A stretch of DNA of 64,000 nucleotides from Serinus canaria. Its lineage: Eukaryota > Chordata > Aves > Passeriformes > Fringillidae. A model generated the notes under the pieces. It searched no databases. It was given only the letters and a program-made list of their open reading frames with translations, and was not told the DNA's origin. The position numbers were made by a program, and so were the translations under genes. Below are positions 7,752-17,965 of the stretch, piece after piece (position 1 is the stretch's first letter; each line of letters opens with the position of its first letter). Where the stretch lies: NCBI RefSeq assembly GCF_022539315.1, contig NC_066314.1:50281180-50345179 (forward strand), in the 5' to 3' direction.

Positions 7752-10700
7752 GTAAGTTCCACTTGTGGCTCTTGCGCCTCTCTCCACCACCACCCGTACA
7801 GGTGTGTCCCTGTGACTTTCCTGATGCGGTGGCACTCCAGGCTCACCACGGAGGGGCATGCCTGAAGGCTTCTCAAGCTGTGGAGTCCGGTGTTGAAAGA
7901 TGCTTCTGCCTGTCAAGCTCAGTCCATGAAGATTCCCCTCACAGCTACACCTTGCTGCAGTGTCAAACAGGAGTCCCAGGAAAGCATTCCCCAGGGTGGC
8001 ATAGCTGCACCTTCCAAGTGCTCAGGTGTCACCCCAGGCCCAGTGTTGCATCATCCTACAAAAGATGCCTCAGGAAAAAGCTCTAGTATCTGCCCTATTT
8101 GGCTTCATGGATGCAATGTCCTCGGAGAGCTCTGCCCTTGCTATGCCTCACCATTGTTATGATGTATTGTTCCATATTTCTTAAAGCTGCATGGTTTTTG
8201 AGGCTCTTTATAGCAAATGTCTTTATGTGTTGATAACAGCCTTGTGGCACCAATGACAGCAGTTGTCATCACTAAAAATGCTGCCATCCACCAGCCAGGA
8301 AAAATATTCCTAGGTGCTATCTGCTCTATTAACAATACTGATTATCTTTGGGTTTTTCATGTATTTTCATAGTCCTCCAGTACTGTTATGTGAGCCTGTT
8401 ACAGATGATATTGGGCAAAGAGAACACAAAATAGCCAAAAAAACTTCTGCTCTAAGTAAACCAACTGACAAACCAAAGTGAGCATTAGCTGGGATCACCC
8501 AGGGAGGAGAGGACAATTAATTGAAGCCTGAAACTGGATGCAGAGCTTCGTTAACCTTTGACAGCTCCTTTGTGAGAGAAGTGTTTTTCTAACCTGTGGT
8601 TCAGGAATTGTATTTCCAGGCTGGCTCTTGAGTGGAACAGCAGGGGTGGTAAAGGCACTGGTGTACCAGCATGCCTTCCATGGCTGCAACTGCCTCTCCT
8701 AATGTGCCCTCTCTTTTCCTGCTCCATCAGGTGGTGTGGTCCCTGCAAGATCCTAGGCCCCAGGTTGGAGAAGCTGGTGGCCAAGCAGGAGGGGAAGGTG
8801 CTGATGGCCAAGGTGGACATTGACGATCACACAGATCTTGCTATCGAGTACGAGGTAGGAAGTAGAAGAGCACAGGCTTTCTTTGGCTGGCAGTGCAAAG
8901 GCGCTCCCTAAGGAGAACTGGGCCTGCACAGCAGCAGCATTGGAGGGGAGGGGAAGCCCAGAGCCTATAGGTTCCTCATCCATTGGGTCACTTGTCAGTA
9001 GGTGGATTTTGCTGCTTGGCTCTGCTCCAGCTCTGCTGGTCATGCCCAACATCCCAACCTCTGATTCTGCAGGGAGGGGCTCTAGGCCTTGCGGGTGTCT
9101 GTGCATGTAAACGCTTCCCTGGCCTCGAGGAGCCTGGAGTACACATGGCATTTTGCTGCCATCTGGGGCTGCTCAGGTGCAGCAACAGGGCAACATCATG
9201 AAGATAAAAGCCCCAGTCTGCCGTGCTACTGAACGTGTTGCTCCTCAGGGCAACATCATGAAGATAAAAGCCCCAGTCTGCCGTGCTACTGAACGTGTTG
9301 CTGCTCAGGGCAACATCATGAAGATACAAGCCCCAGTCTGCCGTGCTACTGAACGTGTTTCTTGTGCAACCAGCCTGTCCTCTCTTTCCCTTCCTTGCTC
9401 AGGATCTCAAGCTGGGTCATAATGTCCCCATCCTTAAGCTGTGGCACAAGGAGACACAGTGAGTTTTGTTTGGACAGGTAGAAGCCAGGCCAGAAAAAAA
9501 AACAGGAGCACGTCTTGCTCTTGAAAGGGGAGGACCTTGTTGCTTACATTAGCGTGTGACATTACTGCTGGGTGTGTTCCCTGTGCTGCCCTTCTCCCAG
9601 GAAGGAGCAGAATGACTGGAGAAGGACATGGCTTTAGTTTACATGATTCATTTATTTGTCCCCTCTGTCAGTGGTTAGGTAGTTTAAGAAACACAAAAGC
9701 CTTTCTGAGGGCCGTGCTTGCCTCTGTTGTCTGTCCTCGCAAACAACCACTCTGCCCATGGAGTTGGGGCATCCTGCTGTTATATTTTACAGGGGGAAAA
9801 TGTGCTTCATTTTCACTTGGGTATCATGCAGATGGATCTTCTCCCCCTCTGCAGATGAAGTCCTGCTTCCAACTAGCATAGCAAGCTCCTCAAGCTGTCC
9901 TGAAAAGTGTGAACCATCTCCCGAGCAAGCTGTCATTTTGTTGAGCCTGGAGAAGATGCCATTCCTGCACCCTGCTGAGCCAGAAGGAGATGGAAGTGGG
10001 AACAGCTTGTTCCCTCCCACTCTTTCCCCAGGGAGACCTTTCTGCCTTGCTGTGGTGGAGTGCCCACACAGCTGGTGGCCACAGTCATGACTTGCAGTTC
10101 CCACAAGCTCAGCACGAGAGCCTCCGGTGCTCTCCAGGGTGGAGGCGTGCTGGCAGATACATCCCAGGCCAAGGAAGATGGCTGCTGGCTCCTGAAAAGG
10201 ACTGGCTGCTGCAAGCCCAGAAGGCTGCATAGCTCAGGGGGTGCTGGTGAGAAGTTGAAGAGGATGAGGTGGTTTTAGCGATCATCTAAAAGTGTGTAAA
10301 TCCTAATAGATACATGGAAAGCTCTGGTAGCAACCACGCTAAGGAGAAGAGAATAGAGATTATTAGCTCAACTCATGTATTGTTCGAAGCCTTCCAGTAG
10401 ATAGAATGAGCTGAGATTACAAGAGGATAATCTCAGATGAGTGGAAAACAACAAGCAGGGTGTTTGCATGCAGAGAAAGGTCTGTGAAAAGAAGCTGAAA
10501 GTCCCAAGTTGTGCAGGTTTGATGATGTTTGATGATGTGCTGTGTGTCCTCTCCCCACGGGTGCTGAGGGAGCACTGCCTGCTGTGTGTGTTTGTGTGCA
10601 GCTAGGACTGAGGCTGCAGGGAAGGGTCAGCTTCTAGCAGTTCATTCAGGAACCTTACATACAAACATGGTGAAGTTTCTGTTTTGCAAGAGGCCCTTCT

Positions 10701-13700
10701 CCACTTTTGGAGTGATGCATGTGTGTCTTGTCTCGGCCATTATCCCCATGGCTGAAACGCTTTCCTTAGACTGTCTGCAAGTACCGTATCTGCAAACAGG
10801 TAGGGGGATGGGAGAATTTTCTGCTCAGATCTTCGAAGTTTGGAGCATCCTTTCTGAGGCAGAATTTTTGTTCATGTGCTGAGCATGTGTTTGGTTTTGC
10901 TTCATCTTCTGGGAAGTTGCTGTGTAAGGAGAAATGTAAGGGCTGATGGGAAGGCACCAAGTTGAGATCAAAGAAGGACCAAACAGAGTGTTTGTGAGAG
11001 ATCAGGAAAACCACAGGTGGTGCTTAGAGGGGATCAGAAAACATTTGTTTTAAAGCCATTCTTTAGGGGATCAGATGTCTGCATGCTGAGGAAGTCTTTG
11101 GGGGTTTTCAGTGTCCATGCCACCCCCACAACTCCTTCACTAGCTGCCAGGAAGTCTCACTCCATCCATGTTTATTCCCCTGCCCACGCACACACGCACC
11201 GCCAGCTTGCTGCCTGCTTGCACAATGTCCTCTTCAGCAGCCTCCTTGGTGCAGGGGGAGGCTCCCTGGAAGAGCTGAGGAATGCTGGCACATTCCTTTA
11301 TACAAGCCCTTGGCTCTTAGCCATCCCAGCTTAGCACAAAGCACGGATGCATTTCCTGCAAATAGGAATGTCCCCCATGCCCTTCCCTGTCCTGTTGTGC
11401 CTAGCACAAAAGTGTTTTCTCTGGGGACTCCCCATAATACTGAATACCTTTCATCTCTGGTTGTGGCCTTTCTCTACTGCTCCAGCCAGCTCCTGACCTC
11501 TCACCTCAAGAGCAGAAAGGAAGAAGAAATACTTTTGTTTATCTGCAATCTCTTAAAATTCTTTAGATTCATCTCTTGCCTTAGCCAGTTGCCTCTGTGT
11601 GTGGTGACCAGGAAAGGGCAGCCCCTTCTCTGGCCACTGTGGGTGGGCAGCTCAGGAGCGCTGCTGGGTACAGAGGTAGTCATTCATCAGTGCAGCTCCA
11701 TCCTGTTACCTCCTCACTCGGAGGCCTGGGTGAAATCCTTTCCCCACTCTGTTGTGTGGCATCTGAGCTTGTATAAAAGTTTTAGATGGGGGAGAATTCC
11801 CTTGGTATGGGTGTTGCCAGGAATAACCTGGATGGCCATGTCTGTTTATTTATCCGTATGGTCAACACTAATGAAAAGCAGACTGATTTTTTCTGTAGAA
11901 ATGCTCTTCAGGGAGGAATAAAGTTTGTTTAGGTTCAGTGCAGATGGGACCCAAAAAAAGAAAAAGTGCCCTCAACTTTGCATTCTAGAAATTCCCATGA
12001 TATTTTCTTCTTAACCAGCAAAACAAAGTACATGCTCCATTAACAGCCTGCCCTTGCTGCAGCTGGCAGGAAGGAAGCTGACAAAAACATCGTGTTTTCT
12101 GAGCAGAGGAAAGTTGCTTTGTGCCCCCAGTTCTCATCTGGCTTTGCAGCACGAGCCCCAGACCTTCCACTCTTTCTTTGGGTTTGCTCACCTGCACAAA
12201 GAGGGAAAGAGACAGAGGAATCAAGGCCATGTGAAACTCGTGGGTGCGCTGGTCAGCCTGCAGGGCCTGGCAACATGGTGTTGGCTGCTTCTCCGTAGAG
12301 CTTCCAAGAGTTGCCTGTTCCTCACCCCAGCCCTAATAGGGGCCAGTTTTTGTTCTTTTGGATAGGACTGGAGCAACTCTGCTCGATATTAACCCACTGT
12401 GCAGACCAGAGGGAGGCTTCGTGGAGGTTTGCCTTCTCAGGGACAGAGCAGCTGAGGCAGTGCATCTTTTCTCTCTCCCAAAATCGCAACGGAATGTATT
12501 GGCACCATCGCCGGTGCTGGGGCCCAAGCCCTCTGGATCTACTCCCTGCAGTCACTAGGAGGAGCTGAAGATTGTGCATTGAGCAGCCCTGACGCTCCCA
12601 TCCCTTCAGATGAGACTGCACAAGCCCTGAAGGACACCGTGGAGAGCCACACTGGACTGCCTGACTGGGACTGGGTGGGAAGGGAAGACAAAATGTCCCT
12701 TTCATCTCAGGCTCCCACTGGGAGAAAAGCCAGCCCTCTGATGGGTTTGCAGAGGGATTTACAGATCTCTGTTGGCAGCAGGGCTGGCAGTGCACTCGGG
12801 AAGGCCCTGCAGGCTGGAGGAGAGTCAGCAGGCAAGATAAGGACAGGATGTGTTTTTGGGGGAAGACTTTGCAGAGATAAGCTGTGGGGTCAGAAATGTG
12901 ATCGGATCTTCCATTGCTGCAGCTCTCCAAGCTCTGGTTGTTTCTTCTTTCAGTCATGTCCCTGGGGTTTCTGCTGTCACCAGTCAACCAGCAAGTCCCT
13001 GGGGAGTGTTGTCATTTCCAACACTGTTCTCTTGGATAATTCCCAGCAAACTTTGTTCTGAGCTAAAAAAGCAGTGCCCAGAGCAGCATAGCTGCCTGCT
13101 AGCTCTGGTCAGAGGGACTTTTTCACTTCTTGCCTAATTATGAGGGATCTGCACTGAATGACCACTGGTTTGTGACCAGATAAATAACTGAAAACAGAAG
13201 TGGGGAAAGAAAGAAGGCTTGGAGGGGATTGTCATTGCCATAATATGAGCAGGAAATCTGCCTGTGCAATGGCGGGGCAGGTTGGGATTAGAGCTCCAGT
13301 CCTGCCTGGAGAAGAACACAGGTCCAGTGTGATGTTACCCTGGCCATAAAATGTCCAAAGGTCATTATGTCTGAGATGTGTCCTAGGTGTGTTTATGAGA
13401 GGACAAAAAGGGAAGGAGGAGAAGAAGCTTTTGTACTGGAGATGGTTTTCGTATTAGTTGTGGTTTTGTCTTTAAACATTTGCGTCTTATTTAAACTCAA
13501 AAAGCATCTCAGCCTTATCTCAAGTAGAGTGGTGTAAGACAGTGCAGAGAGGGGGAACGTGCAGCTCAGCTGGCCTGTTTTGCAAGTGGACATCTTACCC
13601 TAGAGCAGTGCATGCTCAGCTCCCTTGTAGCTGCTTCCTTAGACTTCCATTGGGAGACCAGGTGTAGGTGGCTTCCTGCTGGCTTTGCTCAAATGTCTCC

Positions 13701-13835
13701 CTGTTTCTCTTACCCCAGGTATCAGCAGTGCCAACTGTGCTGGCTATGAAGAACGGAGACGTTGTGGATAAATTTGTGGGCATAAAGGACGAGGATCAGC
13801 TGGAGGCATTCCTCAAGAAACTCATTGGAGCCTGA
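7567..13835 (+). CDS. TXN2: TXN2, mitochondrial thioredoxin (complete coding sequence, 3 coding exons)
   Basis: Exons 7567-7751, 8731-8854 and 13719-13835 join in frame to a 141-residue protein. Residues 1-33 are a basic, non-acidic mitochondrial targeting sequence beginning [14 protein letters not shown]. Residues 34-141 form a thioredoxin fold: a hydrophobic strand [10 protein letters not shown], the redox site W63-C64-G65-P66-C67, the [12 protein letters not shown] segment, cis-proline in SAVPT (Pro108), and a carboxy-terminal helix. The protein reduces disulphides in the mitochondrial matrix, notably peroxiredoxin 3, and is itself reduced by thioredoxin reductase 2. The human protein is 166 residues; the difference is almost all in a shorter presequence here. 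Exons 2 and 3 meet inside the Gln codon just before WCGPC. The start is fixed by homology (MAQRL) and by the acceptor placed immediately before ATG. Confidence 0.97.
7752..8730 (+). other. TXN2 intron between coding exons 2 and 3
   Basis: The intron runs from GTAAGT to TGCTCCATCAG. I see no repeat, RNA gene or conserved-looking element. Open frames here are short and have no recognisable product. Confidence 0.8.
8731..8854 (+). CDS. TXN2: TXN2 coding exon 3: WCGPC active site
   Basis: The 124-nt exon completes Gln62 (CA|G) and then encodes [20 protein letters not shown] through DLAIEYE. It contains the redox-active Cys64 and Cys67. The donor GTAGGA at 8855 leaves phase 0. Confidence 0.97.
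8855..13718 (+). other. TXN2 last intron (4.9 kb)
   Basis: The intron holds a three-copy 60-bp tandem repeat at 9186-9359, a short direct repeat of TTTGATGATG near 10520-10540, and an AATAAA at 11917-11922 followed by T/G-rich sequence that could act as an intronic poly(A) site. The rest looks unique. Open frames here lack recognisable domains and have no splice-site support. Confidence 0.75.
9186..9359 (+). repeat. Three-copy 60-bp tandem repeat (minisatellite) in TXN2 intron
   Basis: The unit beginning CAGGGCAACATCATGAAGAT recurs at exactly 60-bp spacing three times. Copies 1 and 2 are identical over about 54 bases; copy 3 differs by a few substitutions (AAGATACAAG for AAGATAAAAG and a changed end). 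Because 60 is a multiple of three, the array stays open in one frame, but that alone is not evidence of coding. High identity suggests recent expansion and probable length polymorphism. Confidence 0.95.
13719..13835 (+). CDS. TXN2: TXN2 last coding exon: cis-Pro strand and C-terminal helix
   Basis: The acceptor TGTTTCTCTTACCCCAG ends at 13718. The exon encodes [20 protein letters not shown] through FLKKLIGA and a TGA stop at 13833-13835. Pro108 in SAVPT is the conserved cis-proline facing the active site. Confidence 0.97.
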   Translation, partial: VSAVPTVLAMKNGDVVDKFVGIKDEDQLEAFLKKLIGA

Positions 13836-14480
13836 AGTAAAAGGGTGGCTGTACCTCTGCCTCTGGACATGTCCATGTTGTGCATTCCTTGCCTGGGAGA
13901 GCTGAGGGCAGGTCAATTGCCTGACCTGTACAACCCGGGGGTTTCTTCTGTTTTGGTGTTTTTAGGAGATGGAAAATATTGTAACCCTTCCCTCCTTCTC
14001 CCCCTTCTCATGAGCAGCAGTAGTTGCAAAGGGTGCTGAGGAGCAGGGCTGCTTATTCTCAAAACAGGGAATGTGGCTGGAATTAGGAGCCTGTGTTAAT
14101 CAGCCAAGAGCTGACATGCAGAGTTGCTGCTGCTGAGTTAAGAGGAGGAATGTTTTTGTCTTTGGCTCACATCTGATAGCCCAGAGCAGAGAGCAGCTGC
14201 TCCCTGCAAGATGATGGTACATACCTGCCCTGGGTGGGTTTGTTTAAAGCTGAGAATGCCTCTGCCTTGTCTGTGAAACCTGTCTCTTTCTTCCTCTGTC
14301 CTTGTGTTGATGGGACAGGTACAACTCCTCCACAAATCCATGGGCTCCCATCATAATTTAGTAAGAGAAAATAGGGAGAAGTATTTTATAGATCTCCTTT
14401 TGTATGTTTGCAGCAGTAGAGAACTTTTTATCAGTCACTGCTGTCTAGACGGGAGAATAAAACTTGATTCTCACAAATCT
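13836..14480 (+). other. TXN2: TXN2 3' UTR
   Basis: The sequence runs from the stop to about 20 nt after the AATAAA at 14456. No coding potential is evident. The end position is inferred from the poly(A) signal; a second AATAAA at 15513 could give a longer transcript. Confidence 0.65.
14456..14461 (+). terminator. TXN2: TXN2 poly(A) signal
   Basis: Canonical AATAAA lies about 620 nt after the TXN2 stop. It is followed by T-rich and TGT-containing sequence (GATTCTCACAAATCTGTCTG), as expected of a cleavage region. Confidence 0.7.
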
Positions 14481-17419
14481 GTCTGTCCAGAGAGGTGAGT
14501 TGGGAGTATCAGCAGCACAGTTTCTAATGATGGGTTGGGAAAGTGCAGGTTATGACTTGATCCCTACTAAAAGGTAATGTGCTGAAAACAAAATAGGAGA
14601 TTCCTTCCATGGGGCTTTCAGTGCTGCCTGTAGGACCCCATTTGTGTGCTGCTGGATCCAGGGGGCCAGAGGGAGGACTCACCTGTCACTCACAGATGAA
14701 CAGCTGCTCATTGCACACAAGGAACCTGAGCTGTGCTCCCTCCCCCTGTGCTTTTCTCACCCCTCCCCTGTCTGTAGAGCCTGAGAGCCTCCCTCTCCCT
14801 GTTGTGAATAATTAAATGAGGTCACATGGGTGAGCCCTGCCAGAAGGCAGCCTTTTGACTTCAATTGCCCTGACCTTTGGATTTAGGGTACTGATTGTGG
14901 GCTTCTATCTGAGCAGCCTTCAGCCCTTGTAACCTCTTCCTCCTCCTTCTCACATTCACCTGTTTCTTGTCAACCTGGCTTCTGAGTGCTCCCAGCCTCC
15001 TCCTGAGCTTGCAGGCAGAGTACAGAACCAGCACTGATGACTACTGTACTGTTTAATTCCAGATTGCTTATCTAAGCTGCATGAGAACGTTGTAAATGCT
15101 TAATAACTATGTACAAGCAGCCTTTTTTTTTCCCTTTCTTTTTTTTTTTTCCACAGCTTCTGTTTCCTTCAGTCAATCTTAAATCTGCTTTGGCATTACT
15201 CCATTTTACCTCCCTGGTATATGAGCAGACAGGTAATTTTTTTTTCTGCACTTCTGCAGTAACAATTTATGACCTTTGAAGGAACCAGGGGAGTGGTGAT
15301 CCAAGTCCTGCTGCAACTACAGCACTGCTGGCTGCCATCACTGCTCCCACCTGCTTCTGTCCCCCCGGAGCCAGGGCCACAGCACAAGGTGGTACTGGTC
15401 TCTTGAGGTGGCTGCCTCCCATTGGGGCTGGGCTGATCTCACCGCTGGCATGCTGCTAGAGGTGATGTCACTTGAATGTAATCTGGTAAAGGAGTGTTGG
15501 TCAGTTACAATCAATAAAAACTGGCATTTCATTTTATTCCAGAGATCACAAAGACTGTGCTGCTCCTGAACTCCTCAGTTTCAGGCTGGGCAATTTCCCC
15601 TGCAGTTTCAGTGTTCCTGCTCAGTAAACACTTCTAGTAAAGACTCCATTTTCCTGCACAAGCAGGAAAAGTAGGGGAACAGCGTCAACATACCCAACAA
15701 TAATCAGTCTTCTTACCTTACCATCCTACAGAACAGGAAAAAACACAGTGACTTTGCATTGTGTAATTAAGGGGCAGTATAAAATAGTTATTTTATTGCT
15801 TCCTTCTAAGGAAAAGCAGAGCTAAAGTGTCACTCAGCTGTTAAAGTGCCAGCCCACTTTAGGGTGCATTATGTGAAAGCCACAACTGTTTCTTTGAGAT
15901 AAATGCTGAAGACCCATGTACTTGGTGCCTTGTGGGAATCCTTCAGAACAATGTAAAAGGTGGACAGTAGGAAGAAGGGTTTGGGGACAGCTCGAGATTC
16001 CTCAAGCAGCCTGCAAGGTTTCCACCACAGGACAGGACTCAGAGCAGAAGGATATTTTCTTTGCCAGGTTTTTAATTCAGCTCCCTCTTTGCCAACTGGT
16101 GGGGAAGGCTTCAGGGATTCCCACAGCGGTGTTAGTAACAGGAGGTGCAAACAGGAAGCAGTGCCAGCAGTGTATTTATGTAGTGGTTAAAGAGGGGCTG
16201 CACAGCAATTTTCATGCCACCTGAATGTAATGTTAGTCTTTCCCGATTGAAGGGAGCTGAAGCAAAGGATAATTCCTCAGCAGTAGTTGTTTTTTCCATG
16301 CCAGCTGGGAGAATGTTTCTCCAGTGAGGATGAAGTTTGTTTTCCCTTTTGGAGTTAAGTACATTGAATCCTCCTCTGATCTGTCAAGCATTTGCTCTCT
16401 CCTACCCAAGCCTGTCTATTTAACAGTAGCTTTCTCAGCTCTTAATGTTCCTTGTTTCTATTTTAAGAGGACATGGCAGTCAGTGCCTTCCCAAGGGAAG
16501 CAACACTCAGCTAAGCCCACATCTCTTCCCCATGCGTGTTTTGAACCCAACGCCAAGGGTCAGGCACAGCGCCTCTCTCCTCAGAGTCTTGTCCAAGGCA
16601 CCTGATTCCAGGCAAGCAGAGGTTTTCCATTAATTTCTGTTGGCTTTACACTTGTATCAAGCCCTCGCACAGCTGCTCCTTTCCCCAAGATGTTTGTGCC
16701 TGCCTGCTGAACTCCGAGTTAATCTCCAGCTGCTCCGGCTCATAGTGAATATCTGCAAGGAGGAAGGGAGAGCTTTGCTGTCTTCTTTGCTAGAGATGAT
16801 ATGCCAAGACCAGCTCCAAAGGCTGGTAGAGGATGTGTGCTTGCAGCACACAGTGGGCTGTGTATATGTGGTCCTCTGAAGGGGGATAGTTTGGGCCAGT
16901 TTGTTTCTAGTGAGGTCTGACCTTGGCGTCGTGGCCAGTAAATCCTTTGCTTTATCAACAAATAAGATTCCTCCTGTGCAAAGAAGAAAACAAAGACCAG
17001 CTCTGTGTGGAAGTGGCCCCCACTGATGCTGCCTTAGGCAGGGCCTTTCAGCAGCCCAGCCAGGCTGATGGCCTGACAGTTAATCACACTGAGCTTCCCC
17101 TCACACACCTCATTTTTCTCATTCAGGTAATTATAGGATTCAGACAGAATCAGCACTTAGTTAAATTCTCTAGCCCTGCAAGTCTGTTAGCAGCAATGTT
17201 AAGCTCAGTGTTGTTCAAAACTACTGCTTAAATGGTGGCAAGTGTTTCCTGTTAGTTTCCTGCAAGTTAAAGAATAACAGCAGCTGCAATAATCTAGTCA
17301 ATAAAAAGATAAGATAAAGCTACCATAGGCTTGATTTCCAAACCAAAACCAGACTAGATCATCTGTTACATAGTCTCTTGTCCTCCTTACCTGCCCCTGC
17401 AACACACCCAGGCTCAAGC
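14481..17419. other. Intergenic, TXN2 to LTR
   Basis: No gene is supported. It contains T-rich tracts around 15122-15150 and an AATAAA at 15513-15518 that may be a distal TXN2 poly(A) site. Open frames are short, overlap on both strands and encode nothing I recognise. Confidence 0.6.
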
Positions 17420-17965
17420 TGTGGTTTAACCCCAGCTGACAACTAAGTACCAGGCAGCTGGTTATTCACACCTGTCTTGGTGGGATGGGGAGGAGAATCA
17501 GGGGGGGAAAAGGCAAAACCAAAGGTTGAGACAGGAACAGTTTAATAATTTGAATAAAGTAAAATATAAGAATAACATAAAAATACTCATAATGAAAAGG
17601 GAAATTACAAAAAGAAAACACAAGATGATGCACAATATAATTTCTCACCGTGATTGATGCCCAGCCTGTCCCTGAGCAGTGATTGGCTCCTTCTAGGTAA
17701 CTCCACCAGTTTATACAGTAGGGATGATGTCCTATGACATGGAATATCCCTTTGGCCTGTTCGGATCAGCTCTACTTCCCAGCTTCTTGTGTAGCTCTTT
17801 AGTGGCAGAACATAGGGAACTGAAAAGTCCTTGATTTAAAGTAATCACTGCTTAGAAAGAAGTGGAGCATTGGTATGTTATCAGCATTATTCTCATACTA
17901 AATCCAACACACAGCACTGCACTGGCTGCTAGGAAGAATATTCACTGTGTCCCAGTCTCAGGACG
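17420..17965 (-). mobile_element. Solo LTR of an avian endogenous retrovirus
   Basis: The plus strand begins TGTGGTTTAACCCCAGCTGA and ends near CCCAGTCTCAGGAC. Read in reverse it therefore opens TGTCCTGAG and runs to AACCACA, the layout of a widespread bird LTR family that I know starts TGTCCTGG and ends in TTAAACCACA. The middle is A/T-rich, then come segments matching the same family (CCCAGCCTGTCCCTGAGCAG, and CTGCTAGGAAGA near the end). It is about 546 bp, with no gag, pol or env nearby, so it is a solo LTR. The terminal base is mutated and no exact target duplication is visible, suggesting it is old. Exact family name not assigned. Confidence 0.8.

Noticed and set aside
6784..7755. A 323-codon open frame running through the CpG island into the TXN2 start exon
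   Set aside because: It is open because GC-rich DNA has few stop codons. It crosses the promoter and a splice acceptor that lies directly before the conserved MAQRL start, and other frames on both strands are also open here.
9153..9422. A repeat-containing open frame over the 60-bp array (20-residue repeats)
   Set aside because: A 60-bp period keeps any open frame open. It lies inside a TXN2 intron, has no supported splice sites and resembles no known protein. It is not a CRISPR array either: the units are contiguous with no spacers.
11917..11922. AATAAA in the TXN2 last intron as an mRNA end
   Set aside because: A T/G-rich stretch follows it, so it is possible, but it would remove the last coding exon and nothing else supports its use. 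It is noted only within the intron entry.
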